From positions 1-64,000 of the forward strand of contig CAMFLR010000017.1 of NCBI GenBank assembly GCA_945957605.1: a stretch of DNA of 64,000 bases, in the 5' to 3' direction. The notes beneath the pieces are model-generated. The model was not told where the DNA came from. It saw only the letters and a list, made by a program, of their open reading frames with translations, and made no database searches. The translations under genes and the position numbers were made by a program. This document shows positions 46,886 to 55,757 of the stretch, piece after piece. Each line of letters opens with the position of its first letter. The first letter of the stretch is position 1. The DNA comes from an uncultured Isosphaeraceae bacterium (GTDB lineage Bacteria > Planctomycetota > Planctomycetia > Isosphaerales > Isosphaeraceae).

Positions 46886-47902
46886 CGCAATTTTCACGCG
46901 GACGTAGCGTTATATCCGCAATGCCTCATGTAATTCAGACATTCTTGCGGTGAAAACAGGTCAACGGCGTGACCCAAGAACGTCCACAAGTCGCCGATTG
47001 TCCGCTTGCGGGCCTTGCGAAGCAGCGATTTCAACTTCGCAAAGGCCAACTCGATCGGATTCAAGTCAGGACTGTACGGCGGCAGGTAGCGCAGCTCGCA
47101 ACCTGCCGCCTCAATCGCTTCACGCACTTCGACCCGTTTATGCGACGACAAATTGTCCATCACGACGATGTCGCCAGGCTTGAGAGCCTTCACCAAGTGC
47201 TGTTTGACGTACGCCACAAAAAGATCGCCATTGACCGCGCCATCGATCACCAGCGGCGCCGCGATTCCCTCACAACCAAGCAAACCAATAAATGTTGTGA
47301 TTTTCCAATGTCCATGTGGCACATGAGCGATGGCACGCTTCCCTCGAGGTGCACGTCCATAACGACGAGTCATGTTGGTCGCGGCCCAGGTCTCGTCGAG
47401 AAATCGGAACCGTCTTGCATCACAGTTGGGTTGATCCGCTTTCCAATTCGCTCGTTTTTCGGCGACGTCGGGGCGATGTTGTTCGGCGGCGTGCGTCGTT
47501 TTTTTTAACGGTTAAACGGAGGGCCTGAACGGCTCGCCAAATCGTGGTCAAGCCGAGCTCGAGTTGCAGCTTTTCCTTGATTTCGACGAGTGTAATGTCA
47601 ATTTCGGCCTCAATGAGTTGACGAATGGCGTCGGCATGAGAAGTCCAGGTCGCCGGCCGATGTGCCGGCGGCCTGGGAGTGGTTTCACCTGTTTCGCGCC
47701 GCCGCTGTTTCAGGCGTCTGACCCAAGCAGGACTGACAGAATATTTTTCCGAGACCAGCTTCGTTGGCATTCCCGCATCGGAATCCTTGAGTATCCGTTC
47801 GCGCAAGTCCATCGAATATGACCGCATAGCAGACCTCATTGGTTTGCATAAGTCATATCAAATGTATCTGCATCGCGCTAGAGGGTACCGGAATTTGCGC
47901 TA
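46883..47902 (-). mobile_element. IS630-family insertion sequence
   Basis: About 1.0 kb flanked by terminal inverted repeats TAGCGCAATTTTC at the left and its imperfect complement ...GAATTTGCGCTA at the right (ending 47902), with TA at both ends as expected for IS630 target duplication. It encloses one transposase in two frames (46894-47839). Confidence 0.78.
46894..47839 (-). CDS. IS630-type transposase in two frames (A8 slippery run)
   Basis: The first frame (47420-47839) encodes the N-terminal helix-turn-helix half ([33 protein letters not shown]). The second encodes the DDE catalytic half: [16 protein letters not shown] (first Asp), [20 protein letters not shown] (second Asp) and [20 protein letters not shown] (Glu). 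The frames meet at a run of eight A on the coding strand (+ strand T-run 47499-47506); reading +1 there joins VKK to [19 protein letters not shown] without a gap. Programmed slippage, known in IS elements, is plausible; a one-base error in a dead copy is the alternative. Confidence 0.75.
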
Positions 47903-48222
47903 AAAGTGCAATCTGGCTTGGCATGCGAGAGTTCTTGGGTCTTCGTTTGCCGCTTGGTTCATTGGCTATTCTCGTGGCTCGCTTGATCTAGGCATCGTGT
48001 AAGTTTCGCCTATCGACCGAAGTTGTTGGGCAATTCGCCAACCTGAGTGAGTCGAGAAGTAACACGGCAGAACCGCTTGTCTCGTGTGTTCTGCGGAGTT
48101 AAAAAGATCACTGACAACAAATGCCAACACTATTGACGAAAAGGGCGTGGCACTCGATCGCGCCACGCCCCTGGCATCTCTGCTTGCTAAAGCAAGCCAT
48201 GATATTCGGACGTACGGGAACT
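47903..48222. other. gene-free spacer
   Basis: No coding frame stands out. A GTGGCACTCGATCGCGCCAC palindrome-like stretch is at 48147-48166, between the IS630 copy and the frameshifted gene on the minus strand, where a terminator for that gene could lie. Confidence 0.4.
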
Positions 48223-49382
48223 TCAAATTGCCGGTGGTACGAAGCGACCTGATTCGGGCTGTGTCACCGAATAACCTTGGCCCTCACAGGCGGTGCAACT
48301 TGCGCCGTGCTTCCGTGATGTGCCACTGCACGCATCGCACTCTGTCCACTGCTCAGGCGGAGACACACCAGCCAGGAACGCCAATCGGCGACGGTAGCAA
48401 CGCGCGATCCCCGAGCGATCCGTCATGTTCGTCACATTATCCGTGGCGAAGTCGATTTGGCGCAGTAGCTTGAAGAGCATCGGCTGCAGCGTAAAGTAGG
48501 CACGAGCATCGCGGTCGAAGGCCTCGGGGTTCGCGAGCTGTGCACGCACAGGAATGGCGTCCAAGCGTGCTTGAATCTCTGCTTCTTCTGGCTCGTCGAA
48601 TGTGACCTCTTCGTCACTCGCCTCTTCGGCAGGCCCCTACTCTGCTCGCCATGCTCCGAGGCACAATCAGCCTGGGCCACTTCCCCAGGGTGCGTAACGC
48701 CCACGTTGAGAGCGAACCGCGGAGCAACGGCTTCATCGATCGTTGCTCTGAGAATCACGCCCTCGGGTTCATGTGCGGATTCGACAAGATTGGACTCGAT
48801 GAGGCACGCAGTTGCTATCTCGGCCAAAGCCGCTTCGCGCGAAGCTTGTGCCGCTGCTTGTGCGTCGGTGCTATCGCTATCAGGTGTGCTCCTCGTTGCC
48901 GATGGCCGGCGAAGGCGCCCGACAAATTCGGTGATGGAGCGATCGGGGAGTTCGCTGGCAGTGCTGTCTAGCGATATCCATCCACATTTGCGCCTTCGGA
49001 CGGCTCATCCTGTTCGGAAGATTCTGCGCGAACCACCGCACCTGGCGCAATGTGATCGCGCTTCGCGGAGCCAAACCAATCACAAATCACTGGCAACCAC
49101 GTGGCATACCATGTTCGCTCGGCTGCATTCCAACAGCTCCAGATCGCTGTTAGCAGCCTCGCAGAGTTGCTCAACCCATTCGCTTTCAAGCGATTCATGG
49201 CTCGGCAGTGTAGCCTGGTTCACGAGCGCGGTGTCGAGGAGAAGCCCTTGGATGTCGTTCGGGACGTCCATAGCCTTGAGCTTAACTTTTAGGTGATGGG
49301 CGCGATCTGTAACAAGAGTGTCGGGACTATTGTTGAGAGAAGCTGCAATCCCGCTATGAGACCGTTCTGCCGCTGACATCAA
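48223..49382 (-). pseudogene. frameshifted gene of unknown function with DnaJ-like CxxCxG motifs
   Basis: Reading leftwards, coding-like pieces follow one another in changing frames: MSAAERSHSGIAASLNNSPD..., DWFGSAKRDHIAPGAVVRAE, SLDSTASELPDRSITEFVGRL...ALAEIATACLIESNLVES, and lastly EEASDEEVTFDEPEEAEIQA to ECDACSGTSRKHGASCTACE and GYSVTQPESG. The last part has two C-x2-C motifs like a DnaJ zinc finger. At least three frame changes separate the pieces, which keep a natural acidic composition, so I read one former gene of about 385 codons now broken. Separate small overlapping genes are a weaker alternative. It follows the DUF1580 gene. Confidence 0.45.
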
Positions 49383-49430
49383 TATCCCTCTGATCTCTGC
49401 CGTTCGTCGTAAACATGATCCGAGCCTCGA

Positions 49431-49694
49431 TCAAAGCGCATGCTCAGCCGCGTCTGCCTCTGATGACGTGAAGCCGAACTCAGAGGTGAGTCTGTTGATA
49501 AATCGCTGCAACGCAGCTCGATTGGTCCGCCATTTTCCGCCGAAACGGCGCGCTTCGAGGTGCAAGCGGCTGCCGTCTTGCTTGCTAAGCCCGCACAGCA
49601 CCCATCGGCTGACCGTGGCGGGGTGGACGTTCGCCGCTTTGCCAGCGTCACGCAAGTCAAGATCCCACGAGTCAACATCGTCCTTCGCGAGCAT
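49431..49694 (-). CDS. DUF1580 helix-turn-helix protein
   Basis: The 87-residue product (DLRDAGKAANVHPATVSRWV...GSRLHLEARRFGGKWRTNRAALQRFINRL) matches the planctomycete-specific DUF1580 pattern: a winged-helix or MerR-like recognition helix, then a G-x-x-L-x-L-E-A-x-x-x-G-G turn, then a helix. Members are common on planctomycete plasmids and integrated elements and probably bind DNA as excision or regulatory factors; none has been characterised to my knowledge. It lies upstream of the broken gene on the same strand. Confidence 0.85.
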   Translation of the reverse strand: MLAKDDVDSWDLDLRDAGKAANVHPATVSRWVLCGLSKQDGSRLHLEARRFGGKWRTNRAALQRFINRLTSEFGFTSSEADAAEHAL

Positions 49695-50021
49695 TGATTG
49701 GCTCCTGTCATTCGTGGGAATGTTTTTCCTCGATTATTATCGTGGCATCGATCGCATTTCGGCGCAAGCTCACGTGACGCAACACGTGGCGTCGAAAGCC
49801 CTCCATGATCGCGTCAAATGGCACCTATGTTTGCACATCGCGCAAAGTTGCTCCAAGCATGTGGTTGCAAGCCACAGGTAGTGCTTTCGGTCGCACTCGT
49901 TTGCAATACTTGTATCTCGGCGGCGAATTCCGGAATTGAAGTCTGTCGGACCATTTGCAAAGCGTGATCGGCGGTCGGCTGTAACAAGTCAGCGCATTCG
50001 TTTCAGGCCGTCTGCGGATGC

Positions 50022-50047
50022 AAAGTTGATTAGCGCTAATCAACTTT
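50022..50047. repeat. 26-bp perfect palindrome
   Basis: Identical over all 26 bases to the copy at 11574, 38 kb away. It lies in the space upstream of the DUF1580 gene (minus strand). The two far-apart identical copies are the strongest evidence that the site is conserved by function or recent spread. Confidence 0.8.
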
Positions 50048-51356
50048 ACCGCGGTCCGAACCCGTTGTCGGCACTCGCCTGCCCTCCTGACGGCGCCAAG
50101 TCATGATCCTCGCGCCCCGTTGGAGGTGCACGGCGGTGTTGAAGGTGACGGGTTGTCTAACCACTGGCTGAAGGTTCGATGCCGGGGCCCGTGTTGGTAA
50201 TGTGGTGTGATCCGGAGCGGACTTTGCTGGTGAAACGTAAAGCTGTTGTTATGCGAGGCTGCTGAGCCCGCAAGGGCTCGGCAGCCGAGCTTCGGGTAGT
50301 GCGAGCCTGCTCTCGTGAAAGGTGCTTGAGAGCCGTCTTTATTCATTTTTTCAAGACTCTTCTTGAAAGTCGCAGGCGGCCTCCGGCCGCTGCGAGATTT
50401 CAAAACCCTAACTCCAATCTCTGTCTTGTTGAAAAGAGAAAGAACAGGAACGCATGCAGGGAGCGAGGTACGAGCGACCTGCATCGTTTCCTGTTCTGCT
50501 ATTCCAGCTTCGCTGGAAATTGACAAGTAATTGAAATCGCCTGATGGGTTGTCCAGGCAAGTGAGACCACATTCACGCGGCAGCCACACCGTCCGTTCAG
50601 GCTGAATCAAACAGAATTCTTTCCACGTAAACAACTCCCTTGATCGCTATCGCTGAAAGAGACTCGGGCATGACGTCCGAGCTTTGCATGACCATAACCT
50701 GCCGAGATCATTGTCTGCACGTTCCTCGGGGTGCCGGTGATTACTTTTGGCAACTCTTCGTCCACTGAGAACCTCCAGACAAGTAAAAAACCCTCCGCTG
50801 CTTACAGTCACCATCGGCGCTGGCGTCGAGCATGACGTTAGCACCTTTAGCCTGTCGGTCAAGCACGCCCTCTTTTAGTCTCGTTCGGAGCGTATCGACC
50901 CAGTAATCGGCTGCCAGGCGCAAAACCTGGCGCCAGGAGCCCCTTCCAGGATTGAAATATTCAAGCCTTCTACACAAATCGGAGAATGGCTCAAGGACGC
51001 TTTTCCGTTTACATCAACGCCCTGCACAGCGTCCCGGGCACCGCGTCCGTCCATTCGTGCTTTTTCTGTCTGCACTCTGCTCAGGTTTTACTTCCGGCAT
51101 TCACGCCGTGTTGGCCTCGCGGCAGGATCGCAAGCTTGCGAAGCACGGCAATCTCCTGTCCACCAGCGTAGAAGCTTGTTTCGACGGCGCAAGCTCCCAT
51201 ATCCACTTAAGAACGTCGCAATTCAAAACCGCAAAGTCGTTGGCGTAGCAGACGGGATACCGCAGTTCGGCTTTGTACACGCTCCGTGCAAACTCGCGAC
51301 GCGCGAAGCATAAAAGGAAGCGTTCTGATCCCTAACCTTGAGCACTTGATCGAAGT
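50048..51356. other. 1.3 kb without a gene, containing a hairpin cluster
   Basis: Open frames on both strands have odd composition and no domain. The notable content is the hairpin cluster at 50257-50520. The remaining DNA up to 51356 shows nothing I can name. Confidence 0.5.
50257..50520 (+). ncRNA. candidate structured RNA: six hairpins in 264 bases
   Basis: Consecutive stems can be drawn. 50257-50286 has 13 bp (one G-T) closed by GCAA. 50309-50333 has 6 bp. 50348-50369 has 9 bp (one G-T) with a CTCT loop. 50371-50394 is GCGGCC/GGCCGC with extra pairs and a bulge. 50441-50497 pairs AGAACAGGAA/TTCCTGTTCT and ATGCAGG/CCTGCAT around an internal loop. 50502-50518 has TTCCAGC/GCTGGAA. The GCAA loop is a GNRA tetraloop only on the + strand, favouring that strand. 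No T-run follows, so they are not simple terminators. A structured RNA, or folded single-strand DNA as in an origin, would fit. No known RNA class is recognised. Confidence 0.4.
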
Positions 51357-52373
51357 TTGCTGCGAACCGAGAATGCGCCCCCTCGTCTAGCGACGACACT
51401 CACGCCGCAGAAAAGTGCATTTCACAAAACTGATTTGCCACGAGGTCGAACTCCATTGACACGACATCGGTATGGTGCAACGCCGCCTTGGGAGATTGTT
51501 GGCATCCGGCGGGATGCGGGGTCAAAAATCCTGCGGGGCTCAACCTACCAGTTTTTCGACAGCCCTCGTCGCGCACGCCGTCGTTCTAAGCGAAGACCGT
51601 TAGACGAAGATTCGATCAGACGCATGTTGGCGATGTACCAAGACCGTATCGAGGATCTACGTTACGACCTCGATCTCTCAGAATCGGCTTACTGGAAACG
51701 TCGCAACTGTCCACCGGCAGGCTGCTACCTCGTGGGTGAACCAAGAGATTGCAACTGGCGGCTCTGTCCGTTCTGCCATGGTCGCAGGACTCTTGAGCGC
51801 GCGGATCAGTGGGATCGCATCCTCTACCCAAGTGACTTGGAACTAGCACGCTTGCCCGTCGCCATCATGTCGGAGCGCATCTATGACCGTTCAAGACCAG
51901 CTCCAGCGCGTTTGGCCGATGCGCTGACAGAGGCAGCCGCCAAGTTTGAGCGAAGCCTCGCGGGCACGCGAAATCAAGCAGAATTGGGCTCGATCAATTC
52001 TCTGCACGTCGGCTACGAGGCCCGGAGGGTTTTCGTCGACATTCGCAGGTTGGTTCTTTACCCATCGGCGGAGCTGATCGTCAGGCCCGACGAAGCCGAC
52101 ACTTTCAGGTGTTGGCCGGAGCTCACGCGTGGCGGCTTCCATCAAATCCTGTGTTTCCCCTGTACGTACCCCACCATCGGCATGCGGGGAGATCTGCAAT
52201 ATGTAGTGGCATACGAGCAGGCTCTCGCCGCGACCCGAACGCTCCGAACTCGTGGTGTATTTCGAGCGAACTTACGAGGCGCGACAACTGCTCGCGCTGT
52301 CCCGACTCAAGGTCCTAACCCCGGCAATTCCGCGCTGGTACAGGAGCTCAACGAGCCCAAAAACGAATTCTGA
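51357..52373 (+). CDS. protein of unknown function with a Cys zinc motif, replication-initiator-like in part
   Basis: The 338-residue frame starts at TTG 51357 without a clear ribosome site, so the N-terminus is uncertain (MLAMYQDRIEDL at residue 89 is an alternative start). It has a basic Arg-rich segment (RRARRRSKRRPL), then NCPPAGCYLVGEPRDCNWRL and CPFCHGRRTLERADQWDRIL. A C...R-x-C-P-x-C-x-x-R-R run is typical of the zinc part of rolling-circle replication initiators, but no HUH motif is visible. A novel DNA-binding protein of the element is the safest reading. The 40-bp palindrome (52385-52424) follows the stop by 11 bases. Confidence 0.62.
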   Translation: MLRTENAPPRLATTLTPQKSAFHKTDLPRGRTPLTRHRYGATPPWEIVGIRRDAGSKILRGSTYQFFDSPRRARRRSKRRPLDEDSIRRMLAMYQDRIEDLRYDLDLSESAYWKRRNCPPAGCYLVGEPRDCNWRLCPFCHGRRTLERADQWDRILYPSDLELARLPVAIMSERIYDRSRPAPARLADALTEAAAKFERSLAGTRNQAELGSINSLHVGYEARRVFVDIRRLVLYPSAELIVRPDEADTFRCWPELTRGGFHQILCFPCTYPTIGMRGDLQYVVAYEQALAATRTLRTRGVFRANLRGATTARAVPTQGPNPGNSALVQELNEPKNEF

Positions 52374-52384
52374 AACGGGATTTT

Positions 52385-52424
52385 GGCGGTCAAAGTTGAT
52401 TAACGCTAATCAACTTTGACCGCC
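52385..52424. repeat. 40-bp extended palindrome containing the 26-bp site
   Basis: GGCGGTC and GACCGCC arms flank a copy of the 26-bp palindrome with one central change (TTAACGCTAA), giving a 40-base near-perfect inverted repeat 11 bases after the stop of the gene at 51357. Its position would suit a terminator for that gene, but the T-run is missing and the core is shared with the other sites. Confidence 0.75.
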
Positions 52425-53182
52425 CAGGAATCGCCAGCCCGAGATAAGAGCGGGCGTTTGACCTCGGAGGCGAATGGCACTGAATCAACTTCAAAACCTC
52501 ATCAATGCACGATTTGAGAAGGTTCGCCAACATCGGTTTCGAAGTCCATTAATCGTGTTGAGTTGACTCGCCTGCGGCCATCGAAGCCAGCGGTCGCAAA
52601 AGTGTTCGACGGACTGACTGGCGATTTTGTCAGCGAGGAATGGCGTATTTGTGACATGCGAGCATGTGATGTCAACCTACTCAGATACCCCGGCGCGGGT
52701 GTTGTTGGGGTGCTACCTTCGCGGGCGGAAGCGACATCACGGCTTCACGGCGCGTAATTGAACTCAACCCTGGTGGATCCCGCACCAGCTCGCCAGAGCA
52801 TGGCGCGGACACGGATGCTCTGTGCCGCACTGAGCATTAGTTGCCCCAATTTGATGTTCAGGTATCGTCATGAACTCGCATTTGGGTCCACCGGAGATCC
52901 TGACTGACCTTCATTGTCAGGACGGTGCCAGGCGATCCCTTCGGCGGTTGCGTGGTGTCCGTAAGCCTCAGTCGTGGCGCTAGACGCGGTACTCGATTCC
53001 TCAGGTGTTTGATCCGCCAGGGTATGCCCCACGATGACCCTCCTTCAGCGATCTCAATCGCGGCCCCGCTTCACTGCCAAAGGATTCGTGCCAATCGTCA
53101 AGCACGTGCAACTCGTTTGAGGCAAATTCGGCTTTACGTGCTCGTTACATTCCGAGAGTCGGCCCTCAAGGAGAGTCTTTCG
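52425..53182. other. gene-free region upstream of the helicase gene
   Basis: No convincing coding frame is present. The helicase frame is open through the right part of it from 52925, but composition and the AAGGAG site favour ATG 53183 as start. Confidence 0.45.
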
Positions 53183-54943
53183 ATGAACTTTCTCGAGCCC
53201 TTGTCAACAACATCACCAAGGTCGAGGCCATTGTATTCGCCCGATCGCGTCGATCTCTTGATGATCTGTCTGCTGCGCAACGAGATGCTGTTTCGTCTCG
53301 CTCGGCCGTTTTTCGAGTCCGATCTGTTCACCGACGAACCTCACCACTCCGCACTCTGGTACTGCCTGACAGATCTAGTTGATCAACACGGTTTTGATTG
53401 CGTCAATGAGACCCGGCTCCGCCTGGAATTGGAGGAAAGAAACAATGACGAACTGATCGGCTTGACTAGCGAGTCGTTGCTGGAGTTGATCGCTGGTTAT
53501 CAAGAGCTTCCAGGAAGACGAACAGGGTTGCTGCATTGGGCTTTTGAAATCGCGGAAGACGCGGATCTCCACCAAGGATACGGAATCGGACTTCTCAAAG
53601 ATTTCCTCCGTGAGAGAGCGGTCGCCCGGCCCATTCGTTCCGAATTCGAGCAATTCCGCGACATTACTCCCGGAGGCCTCTCCGCGTTCTTGCAGAGGGT
53701 TCAATCGCTGTCTGGCCGAATCGATGCGATCGGCCGAAGTTCCGTCTGCGGCGCGTTGATACCTGATGACTTTGAATGGTCACCGCTCCAGTCTTTTTCG
53801 ACGGGATGCAACTTCTTCGACCAAATGATGACCGGACAGGTCAATGGAGAAACGTATGGGCTGATCGCACCGTTTGGCGCTGGCAAGTCAATCATGGGAA
53901 TCCAGCTCGCCGTGGAAGCGGCGCGATACTTCGCACGCGAGTCCTCGGGTGATCCGAGGTCCAGAAAGCACGCCTATTACTTCTTCTACGAAGGCTCTCT
54001 CAAGGAAATGCGCAGCCGCGCTTTGAGCTATGCCGCCGAAGTCGACAAACACGTGATCGAACACGCGGCAAGTTGGAACGCGTTTTCCACACGCGGGAAT
54101 CTCAAATCCTACGAGATCGCCAATTATCAACGTCGAGGTCTTATCTCCGTCGATGATCTCCCAGGTGAGAATGAACGGCTTCACGCAGCGGCCGAGTTGA
54201 TCAACCAGAACTTCCATATGGTCGATTTCGCAGGTGGAGAACAGCAGGGCGCGGGCAGTGGTGGAATCGACGAGATTCAGAGCTTCCTCGAGAATGAGCG
54301 GAGAACGTTCCATCGAGAGCCGGGCCTCGTCGTCATCGATTACTGCCTCAAAACTGTGTCGCGTGAGGTGGAGGCACAAAGGAAGGACTTCTCAAAAGTT
54401 GGACGTGTCCTGGTTTCGGCATTTCCTGACCGATGTCGCCGACAGATCGCCAGTCCGTTCAATGTACCCGTTTGGATCCTCCATCAGGCGAGCGGCGCAG
54501 CAAGCGATCTCGGACCGCTCGCCGCGCTCGGCGCGGATCATTGCGCAGAGAGCAAGTCATTCTCGGAAAGTCTTTATTTCATGTTCGGACTGGCGAGAGG
54601 GAACGCCGACTCCAGTTACGTTTCCACGCTTCACACGGCGAAAGCCAGACGCGATGGAACGACGGGACGACGACAGCTCGTACATCTCAACGGCAGGCTG
54701 TCACGTTTCGAGTCAGCCGATGCAGAGTTCGTCGTCGATTCCACAGGCAAGAGCGTGGTGCGCCGCTCGATCATTAGCACAACCCGAAGCGGGGCGGAAG
54801 TTGGTTCCCAAGCCGACGGTGGGCCTGTGCGCGTGGCGCAAGCGGTTGCAGGTCTAAGACGGCGTCGATCGATAAACCATCGTCCTTCAGGCGGCTCATG
54901 GATGTCTGGCGGGTACGGCCCGCGCTCTACGCCGCAGTCCTAG
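53183..54943 (+). CDS. DnaB-like replicative helicase / RecA-fold ATPase of the element
   Basis: ATG 53183 has AAGGAG 9 bases upstream and gives 586 residues. Residues 15-180 are a helical region like the DnaB N-terminal domain (SPDRVDLLMICLLRNEMLFR, LFTDEPHHSALWYCLTDLV). The RecA fold follows at about 210-500: FSTGCNFFDQMMTGQVNGET, Walker A GLIAPFGAGKSIMGIQLAVE, an arm AYYFFYEGSLKEMRSRALSY, Walker B GLVVIDYCL, and a WILHQASGAASDLGPLAALG strand-loop. The order matches DnaB/phage helicases of the SF4 family, but the sequence is far from housekeeping DnaB. It would unwind the element's origin (inference). The tail (LRRRRSINHRPSGG) is basic. Confidence 0.82.
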   Translation: MNFLEPLSTTSPRSRPLYSPDRVDLLMICLLRNEMLFRLARPFFESDLFTDEPHHSALWYCLTDLVDQHGFDCVNETRLRLELEERNNDELIGLTSESLLELIAGYQELPGRRTGLLHWAFEIAEDADLHQGYGIGLLKDFLRERAVARPIRSEFEQFRDITPGGLSAFLQRVQSLSGRIDAIGRSSVCGALIPDDFEWSPLQSFSTGCNFFDQMMTGQVNGETYGLIAPFGAGKSIMGIQLAVEAARYFARESSGDPRSRKHAYYFFYEGSLKEMRSRALSYAAEVDKHVIEHAASWNAFSTRGNLKSYEIANYQRRGLISVDDLPGENERLHAAAELINQNFHMVDFAGGEQQGAGSGGIDEIQSFLENERRTFHREPGLVVIDYCLKTVSREVEAQRKDFSKVGRVLVSAFPDRCRRQIASPFNVPVWILHQASGAASDLGPLAALGADHCAESKSFSESLYFMFGLARGNADSSYVSTLHTAKARRDGTTGRRQLVHLNGRLSRFESADAEFVVDSTGKSVVRRSIISTTRSGAEVGSQADGGPVRVAQAVAGLRRRRSINHRPSGGSWMSGGYGPRSTPQS

Positions 54944-55076
54944 CGGTCTTTCTCGTGCATCCGCCCTTGCGGCTACTGTCGCATTCTCGGCCGAAGACGA
55001 GAACCAATCACGCCACGCACGTTACCAGATCGATCCAGCTCAGACAGGTCGGGAATTGCGGCGGCTGCACCCTCAC

Positions 55077-55102
55077 AAAGTTGATTAGCGCTAATCAACT
55101 TC
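55077..55102. repeat. 26-bp palindrome, one terminal change
   Basis: Same core as the copies at 11574 and 50022, with C for the last T. It lies 134 bases after the helicase stop, between it and the next small gene. Confidence 0.78.
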
Positions 55103-55316
55103 ACCCGGACACAGTCTGTGCCGAGTACTGGGGCAGAAACGTTGAACGTGGTCGCCGTCCGAGGCGATTCAGGAATTCTCAGAGCAACTTGCATGCATAC
55201 GTCCCTAGCGAGCTCTTCTCGGACGGCGCTAAGCCTGGCTTCAAACAGAGCGGATGCGTCAATGCGTCAGGTGCGTCGACGTCTTACAGATCACTTCAAG
55301 AGACCTTGAGATTACG

Positions 55317-55586
55317 ATGCTCCCCTACTTTGATTCAGAGAACGCAGACAACGGACGCAACGGGTTGCCTCAATACATATTTCTCTACAGCCACACTCAC
55401 GTGCTCGGGCCTTGCGCCAGGGCTTGCAATCATTCTGACTGCAACGAGGTCAGGCGCCAGGCCGCGACCCTGTGCGTGGGTTGCGGTGTCGAGATCGGCT
55501 ACGGCCGCCCTTTCAGGCAACACAAGAAGTTCGGGAGCGATGAGCCTCCAGTGCTGGTCCATGTGAGATGTGATCCACAGGGATAG
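55317..55586 (+). CDS. small Cys-rich protein
   Basis: The 89-residue product (MLPYFDSENADNGRNGLPQY at the start) has CARACNHSDC, ATLCVGCGVEIGYGRPF and a final LVHVRC, a layout of two zinc-knuckle-type pairs. No family is recognised. It lies between the helicase and the excisionase and precedes the strong hairpin at 55609-55643, which may end its transcript. The lack of a strong ribosome site makes the start uncertain. Confidence 0.55.
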   Translation: MLPYFDSENADNGRNGLPQYIFLYSHTHVLGPCARACNHSDCNEVRRQAATLCVGCGVEIGYGRPFRQHKKFGSDEPPVLVHVRCDPQG

Positions 55587-55608
55587 CACTAGGATCATGA
55601 GTTCGAGG

Positions 55609-55643
55609 ATCCAGGCGCCGGGACGGAGTTCCGGCGCCTGGAT
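55609..55643 (+). terminator. 13-bp perfect hairpin, terminator-like
   Basis: ATCCAGGCGCCGG and CCGGCGCCTGGAT pair perfectly around a 9-base loop, 23 bases after the stop of the small Cys-rich gene. No T-run follows, so if it terminates it is not of the classical type. It could equally be a protein site. Confidence 0.45.
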
Positions 55644-55686
55644 GATCATGATAGAAAGAGGTGCGGGCGAAGGTTCTCGGCGAACT

Positions 55687-55719
55687 AGATTGAGATTGAG
55701 ATTGAGATTGAGATTGAGA
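55687..55719. repeat. AGATTG tandem repeat, about 5.5 copies
   Basis: A perfect 6-base repeat unit runs for 33 bases in non-coding DNA. Short repeats of this kind vary in copy number; no function is implied. Confidence 0.9.
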
Positions 55720-55757
55720 GTTGGCATACAAATAGACCAGATTTCCAGATAGTTCCT

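Noticed and set aside
50101..50634. 177-codon frame on the minus strand
   Set aside because: It overlaps the hairpin cluster, has no domain, and its residue mix (Ser/Pro/His-rich) is unlike neighbours.
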